Below, in pieces: positions 27,586 through 35,428 of a DNA stretch of 64,000 nt. Source of the stretch: Echinimonas agarilytica (lineage in GTDB: Bacteria > Pseudomonadota > Gammaproteobacteria > Enterobacterales > Neiellaceae); NCBI RefSeq assembly GCF_023703465.1, contig NZ_JAMQGP010000004.1, positions 1-64,000 of the forward strand, read 5' to 3'. The notes beneath the pieces are model-generated. The model ran no database searches. It saw only the letters and a program-made list of their open reading frames with translations, and was not told where the DNA came from. The position numbers and the translations under genes were made by a program. Positions within the stretch are counted from its first letter, which is position 1. Every line of letters begins with the position of its first letter.

Positions 27586-27615
27586 TGTAGTGGTCAACTT
27601 AAATTGGCCACTACA
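27586..27615. repeat. IS-like terminal inverted repeat, second copy
   Basis: Identical to 18033-18062. The adjacent 27 bases are the start of a tip 2-like fragment (27619-27645), after which unrelated sequence leads to the pspF-tail repeat. Confidence 0.75.
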
Positions 27616-27709
27616 AGTGGTATCAATAAGGCTCTAGGGAAGTTTGTGCAAGAGAAAACCACGTTTGTAGACAACGGCTTTGCCTTTAGCCGAATACCAA
27701 AACATACGG

Positions 27710-27715
27710 TATAAT
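27710..27715 (+). promoter_or_regulatory. Candidate -10 element for sapA at the island edge
   Basis: TATAAT lies 20 bases upstream of the sapA ATG, exactly at the right junction; the left copy of the repeat reads GAATAAT here. The best -35 (TTTAGC at 27685-27690, spacer 19) is poor, and the start site would fall very close to the ATG. It may be fortuitous. Confidence 0.25.
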
Positions 27716-27785
27716 GAAAAAATACAACTTGTTAGATGGTGCTTCCGCTAGTGAATAGTCCATTCAAGGCTATCGCCTTACGATG
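27711..27785 (+). repeat. Right copy of the 75-bp island-flanking direct repeat
   Basis: Encodes MKKYNLLDGASASE and stop, the tail of a PspF, although no pspF body lies upstream. The sapA start lies inside it. It aligns without gaps to 7646-7720, at about 85 percent identity. Confidence 0.85.
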
Positions 27786-29373
27786 TATTGGGATCGGTAC
27801 AGCAATAGCTCTGTTGGGCTGCCACCCCGCCGACGATGGCCATAGTCGAGATGGGTTGCTGTATTGTTCGCAAGGCACGCCTTCGAGTTTCAACCCACAA
27901 CTGAATACCTCTGCCACCGTTGTCGAAGCCACTAGCTTTCAGCTTTATGATCGCTTGGTTGATATTAGCGATGACGGGCACCAGCTTTTACCGGGCTTAG
28001 CGGAACGTTGGGACACCAATGATGAAGCAACAGTTTATACCTTTTATCTGCGCCGCAATGTTCGCTTTCATCATACGGATTACTTTTCTCCATCACGTAT
28101 GTTCAATGCCGATGATGTGCTGTTCAGCTTTAACCGAATCGTTGATAAAACACACCCTTACCACTACGTAGGTGGCGGCGAGTATTCGTTTTTTACCAGC
28201 GTAGGCTTACCGTTGATGGTGAAGTCTATTTCGGCATTGGATGAGCATACCGTTCAATTTGAATTGTTTGCGCCAGACAGTACTTTCATCACCAATTTAG
28301 CCACTAATTTCTCTGTTTTACTTTCGGCTGAATACGGCGAAATGCTGTCAACACAAGGCCAACGCCACCTAATAGATAAACACCCCATAGGAACCGGCCC
28401 ATATCGTTTTTATCGTTATAAAGACGAGCAGTACATAAAGTACAAACGCCACAACGATTATTGGAAAGGCCGCCCTGCACTAACCAATGTGGTGTACGAC
28501 ATCACACCCAACGGCACTATGCGTTTGGCAAAATTACTAACGGGTGAATGTGACGTAATGGCGCTTCCGTTGGCCAGTGACTTAAGCCTGCTGCGCTCAA
28601 AACCATCATTGGAGCTACAATATCAGAGCGGCTTCAACTTAGGATACTGGGCGTTCAACACCGAACGCGAGCCATTTAATAATCCTAGAGTACGTCGAGC
28701 CTTATCCATGGCTGTGGATCGGGCGCCCATTATGGAAGCTGTATACTATGGCACAGCGTCTCCTGCCGACAGTCTCCTCCCACCGGCCTCTTGGGCCTAC
28801 CACAGTAGTATTGATCGTGCTGATTTCAATCGCACAGAGGCCCGTAAACTGTTAACAGAAGCCGGTTACCCAAATGGTTTCAGCATGGACATTTGGGTCA
28901 TGCCGGTGCAACGCGCATACAACCCAAATGCGAAGAAAATGGCATTGTTGATGCAGGAAAATCTGCGTGCAATCGGTGTGAAGGTGAACATGGTGACCTA
29001 TGATTGGGGAGTGTTTAGAACCAAGCTAAGCCAAGGTTTACATGACAGTGTGCTCATTGGCTGGACTGCTGACAACGCCGATCCGGATAATTTTTTCAGA
29101 CCTTTACTTAGCTGCCAAGCCAAATTTGCAGGCACCAATCGCGCCATGTGGTGCGACAAATACTTCGATCGACTGATTGATAACGCGCGCCAATCCATCG
29201 ACCTACAAACCCGAAAAGACCTTTATATGCAGGCTCAATTTTACTTAAACGAGCAAATGCCATTAGTGCCCATCGCACACGGCATGCGAATGCAAGCAGT
29301 TCGCAAACACATTCATGGGCTGGAAGTGGAAGCTTTTGGTGGAATCAACTTTTCTACAGTAACAGTCGAGTAA
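27736..29373 (+). CDS. sapA: SapA peptide-binding protein of the Sap ABC transporter
   Basis: The 545-residue protein is an SBP_bac_5 (DppA/OppA type) solute-binding protein. In enterobacteria the Sap transporter is linked to resistance against antimicrobial peptides and to putrescine export or potassium uptake. Conserved stretches include LLTGECDVMALP, RRALSMAVDRA and GWTADNADPDNFFRPLLSC. It has a lipobox ALLGC near residue 28, so it is probably membrane-anchored rather than freely periplasmic. The ATG lies in the duplicated pspF tail; a GTG at 27751 is an alternative. No strong ribosome binding site is visible. First gene of sapABCDF. Confidence 0.9.
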   Translation: MVLPLVNSPFKAIALRCIGIGTAIALLGCHPADDGHSRDGLLYCSQGTPSSFNPQLNTSATVVEATSFQLYDRLVDISDDGHQLLPGLAERWDTNDEATVYTFYLRRNVRFHHTDYFSPSRMFNADDVLFSFNRIVDKTHPYHYVGGGEYSFFTSVGLPLMVKSISALDEHTVQFELFAPDSTFITNLATNFSVLLSAEYGEMLSTQGQRHLIDKHPIGTGPYRFYRYKDEQYIKYKRHNDYWKGRPALTNVVYDITPNGTMRLAKLLTGECDVMALPLASDLSLLRSKPSLELQYQSGFNLGYWAFNTEREPFNNPRVRRALSMAVDRAPIMEAVYYGTASPADSLLPPASWAYHSSIDRADFNRTEARKLLTEAGYPNGFSMDIWVMPVQRAYNPNAKKMALLMQENLRAIGVKVNMVTYDWGVFRTKLSQGLHDSVLIGWTADNADPDNFFRPLLSCQAKFAGTNRAMWCDKYFDRLIDNARQSIDLQTRKDLYMQAQFYLNEQMPLVPIAHGMRMQAVRKHIHGLEVEAFGGINFSTVTVE

Positions 29374-29377
29374 GACC

Positions 29378-30403
29378 ATGTGGCGCTATTTCGTTCGTAA
29401 GCTCAACCTGCTGGTTATCACTGTTCTGTTGCTGACTTTGCTTTCATTTTGGCTGCTCCATCTAATACCTGGCGGGCCCATGCAAGCGTTAGATCCGCAA
29501 GGCACACTCAATCTTCTTGAGCAGCAGAAACTGCGTGATTTATATGGGCTAGACCAAGGTTTTTGGGCTCAGTACTGGCACTATCTCAACAACATCTTAG
29601 ATGGCAATTGGGGCGTATCTCGGGTTGATCAAACCCCCATATCAGAAAAGATGGTGTCAACGTTCTTGGCAACACTCCAATTAACGCTGGCAGCGATGAT
29701 CATTGCCATTGTGGTAGGTGTCCCCCTTGGTATTTTAAGTGCGGTTAAATATGGCTCCTTTTTAGACAGATCCATTATCGGCATCAACCTTATTGGTCAG
29801 TCAGTGCCCATTTTTTGGTGGGCAATGATGCTCATTCTGATTTTTGCCTTAGGCTTGCAATGGTTCCCTATCTCTGGACGAATTGGTCTACTGTTCGATG
29901 TGCCAGAGCATACGCATATTATTCTGTTAGATATTTTCTTATCTGATATTCCTGCTCGAGACGAAGCGCTGATGAGTGCGCTTCGGCACCTGACCTTGCC
30001 TACTATTGCCGTCGCTGTAATGCCAACGACCTTGATGGCGCAATTTACTCGCGCCAGCTTGCTAGATATTTTTGACCAAAACTACATTCAAGCCGCCCGA
30101 GCAAAAGGTTTGAGCTCGTGGCACGTGCTCGTCCGCCATGCACTGCCGAATTTTTTTAGTAGTTTTGTGCGTCAATTGGGCGCGCTTGCAAACCCTTTGC
30201 TCACCGGAACCATGATAGTCGAGGTTATTTTTTCATGGCCCGGTAGTGGTCGCTGGCTCATTCACAGTTTGCTGGCGCGCGATGTTCCTTCCATTCAGGC
30301 CTGCATGCTCATGATTTCTGTATCGGTTATTTGCATTTCCATTTTTACCGATCTGATTGCCGCTTGGAGCAACCCCAAAGAAAGGAATCAACCGCATGGA
30401 TAA
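29378..30403 (+). CDS. sapB: SapB permease of the Sap ABC transporter
   Basis: The 341-residue inner-membrane permease is of the DppB/OppB type, with about six membrane segments and the loop SWHVLVRHALPNF that contacts the ATPase subunits. The N-terminal LLTLLSFWLLHLIPGGP motif is typical of these permeases. It begins four bases after sapA and its end overlaps the sapC start by eight bases. Confidence 0.92.
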   Translation: MWRYFVRKLNLLVITVLLLTLLSFWLLHLIPGGPMQALDPQGTLNLLEQQKLRDLYGLDQGFWAQYWHYLNNILDGNWGVSRVDQTPISEKMVSTFLATLQLTLAAMIIAIVVGVPLGILSAVKYGSFLDRSIIGINLIGQSVPIFWWAMMLILIFALGLQWFPISGRIGLLFDVPEHTHIILLDIFLSDIPARDEALMSALRHLTLPTIAVAVMPTTLMAQFTRASLLDIFDQNYIQAARAKGLSSWHVLVRHALPNFFSSFVRQLGALANPLLTGTMIVEVIFSWPGSGRWLIHSLLARDVPSIQACMLMISVSVICISIFTDLIAAWSNPKERNQPHG

Positions 30404-31289
30404 GAGCAACATTTACCAAGAAGACGCGGTTCCTTCAATTTTAAAACAAGTGGTGAAAAGCTATACCGACCGCGGTATCTACATGGTGGCATTTTGGTTC
30501 TTGTTTTTCATGAGTTTGATTACTTTATTCGGGCCGATCTTAGCACCATACGATCCTCACTTTCAGCAAACTGATCTGCTGCTGACGCCTCCTTCATGGG
30601 CCGATGCTGGACGAGTTGACTACTTTTTTGGAACCGATGACCTCGGTCGAGATTTACTTTCACGTGTTATGGCAGGCTCTCGCTATACCATTGGGGGCGC
30701 GTTACTTACCGTTCTGATTTCAGGCGTAATTGGTGTTGCAATTGGCGCGATTGCAGCCATGTTGCGAGGTATACGTTCAAGTATTCTGCACCACTTGCTC
30801 GATACTATTTTGGCCATTCCATCATTGCTATTGGCTATTTTGGTTATTGCTGTACTGGGCCGAGGCTGGGATACGATCTTATTAGCCGTAACGATAGGGC
30901 TTATTCCACAGTTTATCCGGGTGAGTCACCAAGCATCCTTGCAAGTGCTCGGGCAAGAGTATGTCCGAATGGCACGCTTAGACGGTTATTCAGGCGTTCA
31001 ATTATTCCAGAAAATCGTATTGCCAAATATGGCTGAAGCACTCATCACTCGCTTTACTGCGGCACTGTCTAGTGCAATTTTAGACATTGCCGCACTGGGC
31101 TTTCTCAGTTTGGGCGCACAGTCACCCGCGCCCGAATGGGGTACCATGATGGCAAACGGTATCGAGCTGTTAACCCGTGCGCCTTGGGTGATAGCTCTTC
31201 CTGGAGCCGCCATTTTTCTCACAGTGTTGTCGATCAACGTCGCTGGCGAAGGCCTAAAAAATAGCTTTAAGCAATTGAGAGTCTCATGA
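30396..31289 (+). CDS. sapC: SapC permease of the Sap ABC transporter
   Basis: The 297-residue DppC/OppC-type permease pairs with SapB. The FGTDDLGRDLLSRVM motif and the ATPase-contact loop around IVLPNMAEALI are present. I chose the ATG at 30396, with AAAGGAA upstream, giving the length usual for SapC; an in-frame codon at 30357 would add 13 residues inside sapB. It overlaps sapD by four bases. Confidence 0.92.
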   Translation: MDKSNIYQEDAVPSILKQVVKSYTDRGIYMVAFWFLFFMSLITLFGPILAPYDPHFQQTDLLLTPPSWADAGRVDYFFGTDDLGRDLLSRVMAGSRYTIGGALLTVLISGVIGVAIGAIAAMLRGIRSSILHHLLDTILAIPSLLLAILVIAVLGRGWDTILLAVTIGLIPQFIRVSHQASLQVLGQEYVRMARLDGYSGVQLFQKIVLPNMAEALITRFTAALSSAILDIAALGFLSLGAQSPAPEWGTMMANGIELLTRAPWVIALPGAAIFLTVLSINVAGEGLKNSFKQLRVS

Positions 31290-32302
31290 ATCTACTCGAC
31301 ATTCGTAACCTCACCATCGAACTCGATACACCTAAAGGTCGGATTAAAGCCGTCGACCGTTTTAGTATTGTAATGCAAGACGCTGAAATTCGAGGACTGG
31401 TTGGTGAATCGGGCTCGGGTAAATCATTGGTGGGCCGAGCCATTATGGGCTTGCTCCCCGATAAATGGCATGTTAAAGCCGATCGCTTCTTTTTTGGCGG
31501 CGAAGACTTACAGCAAATGAGCGCCGAAGAACGCCGCTTATTTATGGGCCAAGAAGGCGCAATGATCTTCCAGCAACCGTCAACTTACCTTGATCCCTCC
31601 GCCAAAATTGGCGAGCAGTTGCTTGAAGCCCTGCCCTTACAGCCGAGTTTTGGTTTCGCTTTTTGGAAGCGCCACACCGCCCGACATGAAAAGATCGCAG
31701 GCATTCTACATAAAGCAGGGATCCGCGATCACAAGCGTGTAATGAACGCATACGCTCATGAACTGTCTGAAGGCCTCTGCCAGAAAATCATGATTGCAAT
31801 GGCCATTGCCAACGAACCAAGGCTGCTCATTGCTGATGAACCAACATCGACCATGGAAGCCATTACAAAGATTCAAATTTACAAACTGCTCGCAAAAATG
31901 AATCAGCTACGAAAAATATCCGTACTACATATTTCAAATGAATTAGAAACCGCTGCAAACTGGACAGATCGCGTGACGGTCATGTATTGCGGGCAAGTGG
32001 TGGAAGCAGGCCCAACTCAACAGATCATCAAACAACCTTTTCATCCGTACACCTATGCACTGGCGTCGATGATTAAGAAAGATCCCGAAATGGGTATGCT
32101 CAACGTGCTGCCCGGAACGATGCCCACACTGCAACATTTACCCACCGGCTGCCGTTTAGGGCCTCGCTGTCCGAGAGCACATAAAGCATGCATTGAAACG
32201 CCTCGCACGCGCTATGTGCGCCATCGCAATTATCGCTGCCATACACCTTTAAATCTGGAGGAGAAACATGCAAACGCCGCTGCTTCAGGTCAAACACATT
32301 AG
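31286..32302 (+). CDS. sapD: SapD ATP-binding subunit of the Sap ABC transporter
   Basis: The 338-residue ATPase is of the DppD/OppD type. Walker A GESGSGKS is near residue 39 and Walker B is LLIADEPTSTME. The signature is degenerate (LSEGLCQK rather than LSGGQ), as I recall also for E. coli SapD. The C-terminal oligopeptide-transporter extension contains LGPRCPRAHKAC, a cysteine motif of this group. It overlaps sapC by four bases and sapF by 35. Confidence 0.9.
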   Translation: MNLLDIRNLTIELDTPKGRIKAVDRFSIVMQDAEIRGLVGESGSGKSLVGRAIMGLLPDKWHVKADRFFFGGEDLQQMSAEERRLFMGQEGAMIFQQPSTYLDPSAKIGEQLLEALPLQPSFGFAFWKRHTARHEKIAGILHKAGIRDHKRVMNAYAHELSEGLCQKIMIAMAIANEPRLLIADEPTSTMEAITKIQIYKLLAKMNQLRKISVLHISNELETAANWTDRVTVMYCGQVVEAGPTQQIIKQPFHPYTYALASMIKKDPEMGMLNVLPGTMPTLQHLPTGCRLGPRCPRAHKACIETPRTRYVRHRNYRCHTPLNLEEKHANAAASGQTH

Positions 32303-33056
32303 TAAAACTTACAAGCTCAATAAAGGTTGGTTTAAACGAGAATCCGTTGAAGCGGTCAAAGGTGTTTCATTTGAATTAAACCGTGCCCATACCGTTGCCG
32401 TCGTCGGTGAAGCGGGTTCAGGAAAGTCGACCCTCGCTCATTTGTTGGCAGGTGAGCTTGAACTGACGTCTGGTGAGATTTTGTTGCACGGACAAAATCT
32501 TGCAACAACTGAACGTCAGCAACGTTGCATGGACATTCGGCTCATTCCGCAGAAGCCATCTCAGTCTCTAAATCCACGCCAACGAGTCGGTGATCAAGTC
32601 ATTGCTCCGCTGACCATGTATCGAACGTTAAGCCAAGAATTGCGACAACAAAAGCTTATCTCTACTCTGCGTGATGTTGGCTTACTGACCGAACATGCAG
32701 AGTATTACCCAAATATGCTGTCGAGCAGTCAACGCTTGCGTGTTGCATTAGCTAGAGCACTCATTGTTGATCCTGAAGTATTGGTGTTTGACCAAACATT
32801 GTCCGCCATGGACGTAACCATGCGCGCTCAGTTAGTGAATTTACTAAGCTCTTTGCAGCAGTCGCGCGGTATGGCTTACATCATTATTGGTCACCAGTTG
32901 TCGATGATTCGTCATTTGGCCAGTGAAGTGCTGGTAATGCAGCATGGAGAAGTGATTGAGCGCACCACAGTTGCGACACTATTTTCAGAACCTCAAACTG
33001 ACTACACGCAACGTCTCATGCACGCGTACAAGGAGCTCACTCAAGGCTCGTCTTAA
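32268..33056 (+). CDS. sapF: SapF ATP-binding subunit with unusual active site
   Basis: The 262-residue ATPase is of the DppF/OppF type and has Walker A GEAGSGKS near residue 48. The catalytic glutamate after Walker B is replaced by glutamine (VLVFDQTLSAMD), and the signature reads LSSSQ. The H-loop histidine is kept (IIIGHQLS). Hydrolysis at its own site may be weak, leaving SapD to drive the transporter. A strong GGAGGAG precedes the ATG, which lies 35 bases inside sapD. It is the last gene of the operon; the 228 bases behind it hold nothing I can support. Confidence 0.88.
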   Translation: MQTPLLQVKHISKTYKLNKGWFKRESVEAVKGVSFELNRAHTVAVVGEAGSGKSTLAHLLAGELELTSGEILLHGQNLATTERQQRCMDIRLIPQKPSQSLNPRQRVGDQVIAPLTMYRTLSQELRQQKLISTLRDVGLLTEHAEYYPNMLSSSQRLRVALARALIVDPEVLVFDQTLSAMDVTMRAQLVNLLSSLQQSRGMAYIIIGHQLSMIRHLASEVLVMQHGEVIERTTVATLFSEPQTDYTQRLMHAYKELTQGSS

Positions 33057-33284
33057 AGCGAGCCGCTGTTCACATGCAATCCCACTCTACAATCGTTTCC
33101 CTCCGATCACTTTTTCTACTCTCAAAACTTATTCCAAATCAATAAAAAACAGCTTAAACCGTTCGAACGAATCTGCTTGGGAACTTTTGGTGGCTTCATA
33201 ACCCTAATTACTTAACCAAATAGTCAGCAATTAAAGTTTTGACTCTAAAAATACCTGATAATTTTAAGACGTGGGACACATTAA

Positions 33285-35246
33285 ATGTTTAAGGCAGCAA
33301 ATGCTTCATTACTTGGCCGGCACCAGTCACTTCAGCCTTACATTGCGCCTTTGATCGCTATATCTTTAATCACAGTGTTTGGAATTATTGGAATGTCGGT
33401 GTGGACACAACGAAACAACATCTACAACCATGAAAAAAGTGTATTAATTGAAAACTCCCTTCAAGCCCTCCACTTAATCGGGAATACAACCCAATCAAAA
33501 CTTCACAAAGTCGAACAAACCACAAGAATGCTCGCCGACAATCATGATGTGATTCGATTTGGTCTCTCAGGCCAGCAGAGCGTGAAACACATCATTGAAA
33601 ATCAATGGATGCTGATTGCAAATGACTCACATATCTATGAAAAAATAAGATTTATTGATACCAATGGATACGAAAGGATAAACGTTGAATATCAACAAGA
33701 GACAGAAACATCGTATGTAAACAATGATCACCAATACCGTGGTAATAGTGAATTCATGCGTCATATTTCTCATCTACACAATAGCGATAACATGAGTTTC
33801 TTTTGCTTTAAAGAAGGGGGGGAAGTCTCAGATGATATTCACAGCCTAGCAGGCAGAGTTACGACTCCTGTTCTCGATGCTAGCAACGTGATTGGTTATA
33901 TCGTTGTTAACTTCAAGATGTCGAGCTTAGTTCAAATGATGAAAGAGCAGGAACGTATTAGTGGATTTAGCATCGATTTTCTGACACAAAAAGGCGGAAC
34001 ATTATCAGAGTTTTCGCCCCCCTCCCCCATTGAACACCATCTTCCAATATCCAACCTTTTGCTGTCGAACTTTGATTACCGCAATGTATTCAACACCTTG
34101 CTGAGTACTCAATACAGCCGAGAGATACAAGGCAATATCGACAATTTTAGAGGGGGTGTACTGACATATCGGTGGCTTGATATAGAGCCCCAAAAAGCAT
34201 TTAAACTTGCTCATCAACCTCACACGCTATTGGTCAGTCATATCCCTAAAGAAGTCATCGACTTACACGCGCGTAGCGCGTTTATTTCAAACTTAAAAAC
34301 TATCGTCATTCGGGCAATGATCGGCATTGTTTTGGCGATGATCATTACTTATTTGCTTAAAAGAGTGATCGCCCGCGAAAACGCATTACGCCTGATGTTT
34401 AAAGCGGTAGAAGGCATGTCTGCTGTATTAGTAACTGACAGCTCGGGTGAAATCATTCGCGTCAACAAAGCGTTTACTGAAGTCATGGGCTACGAAGCCA
34501 ATGACGTGATTGGTAAAAATCCCAAAATGTTTAGTTCAGGCACTCAAAACAAAGATTTTTACCGCCACATGTGGAAATCACTGAATCGACAACAGCGCTG
34601 GACCGGCGAAATCGTGAACCGTAAAAAGAATGGAGAGCATGTTCATATCATCCAAAATATTACGGTTCTTGAAGGGATCAGAGAAAATGGAGACAAGTTC
34701 TTTATCTCAAATTTTGTCGACGTCACTCAACAGAAAAAACTGCAAGAAAAGCTAGTGGAGCAATCTCAAACAGATGCCCTTACTGGCGCCTATAATCGCC
34801 GCCATTTCGACTATGAGCTTAAACGTTTGCAACAAATTGCTCAGCGTTATCTCGAACAATCATTTTGCCTTGCGATTATCGACTTAGATCATTTCAAATC
34901 AATCAACGATATACTCGGCCACAGTGCGGGCGACGAAGTGCTCAAAAAGTTCGTGGCGTGTGCTCACGAACAAACCCGAGATACTGACCAAGTCTTTCGA
35001 ATTGGAGGCGAAGAATTTGCCTTGCTCATGCCACTCACATGCCAATTGCAAGCCGTGAGAGTGGTTGAACGTATTCGGCAGTCGATGAAACTAGACAACA
35101 TCACCTTTAGCGCCGGCATTGCTGAATACTCAAAAGAAACCTTTGAACACGACTTACTCAACAGTGCAGACCAAGCCATGTACACCGCTAAAAATAACGG
35201 GCGAGACCGAATCTGTATCGCACCCAGCGAACCCATATTTACCTAG
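33285..35246 (+). CDS. Membrane diguanylate cyclase with sensor and PAS domains
   Basis: This 653-residue protein makes cyclic di-GMP. Two membrane segments (about 19-40 and 340-360) enclose a periplasmic Cache-like sensor domain of about 300 residues. A PAS domain (about 370-490) and a GGDEF domain (about 495-650) follow. The active site reads GGEEF (574-578), an active variant. RDTD nine residues before it is the RxxD inhibitory site, so product feedback is likely. The ligand is unknown. It stands alone between sapF and the aminopeptidase gene. Confidence 0.92.
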   Translation: MFKAANASLLGRHQSLQPYIAPLIAISLITVFGIIGMSVWTQRNNIYNHEKSVLIENSLQALHLIGNTTQSKLHKVEQTTRMLADNHDVIRFGLSGQQSVKHIIENQWMLIANDSHIYEKIRFIDTNGYERINVEYQQETETSYVNNDHQYRGNSEFMRHISHLHNSDNMSFFCFKEGGEVSDDIHSLAGRVTTPVLDASNVIGYIVVNFKMSSLVQMMKEQERISGFSIDFLTQKGGTLSEFSPPSPIEHHLPISNLLLSNFDYRNVFNTLLSTQYSREIQGNIDNFRGGVLTYRWLDIEPQKAFKLAHQPHTLLVSHIPKEVIDLHARSAFISNLKTIVIRAMIGIVLAMIITYLLKRVIARENALRLMFKAVEGMSAVLVTDSSGEIIRVNKAFTEVMGYEANDVIGKNPKMFSSGTQNKDFYRHMWKSLNRQQRWTGEIVNRKKNGEHVHIIQNITVLEGIRENGDKFFISNFVDVTQQKKLQEKLVEQSQTDALTGAYNRRHFDYELKRLQQIAQRYLEQSFCLAIIDLDHFKSINDILGHSAGDEVLKKFVACAHEQTRDTDQVFRIGGEEFALLMPLTCQLQAVRVVERIRQSMKLDNITFSAGIAEYSKETFEHDLLNSADQAMYTAKNNGRDRICIAPSEPIFT

Positions 35247-35428
35247 TATGATGCCCCTTCGATACAGCAGTTAAAGCGCTGTTACTTTTGAGTGACAGCC
35301 GATAGAAATATGACACAGCCAAATAAGTGACAAGTGAACGTCCTTTCACTATCGTTACTACATTGATGATGCCGCTCGGCAAATACGTACGCACGACAGA
35401 CAAATGCGGTACAAGGACACTTCCGACA

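Larger units (their letters stand above)
26034..27617 (+). repeat. Tip 1/immunity 1 duplication, right copy (1584 bp)
   Basis: Copy of 16481-18064. After this point the two copies differ by one inserted T, then agree for 27 more bases (27619-27645, tip 2-like sequence) before diverging. Confidence 0.95.
7721..27710. mobile_element. Accessory island: RHS toxin gene with orphan tip/immunity array
   Basis: About 20 kb inserted between pspF and sapA, which are adjacent in enterobacteria. Direct repeats of the pspF tail mark both sides. The content is one giant rhs gene, several displaced tip/partner pairs, IS debris and truncated defence-type genes. The stretch is visibly richer in A and T than the flanking genes, most clearly from 18500 to 22400. 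I see no integrase or tRNA site, so the way it entered is unknown. Confidence 0.8.

Noticed and set aside
7721..27710. CRISPR array or integrase-borne genomic island
   Set aside because: No regularly spaced short repeats, no integrase gene and no tRNA site were seen. The repeats present are cassette duplications and IS ends.
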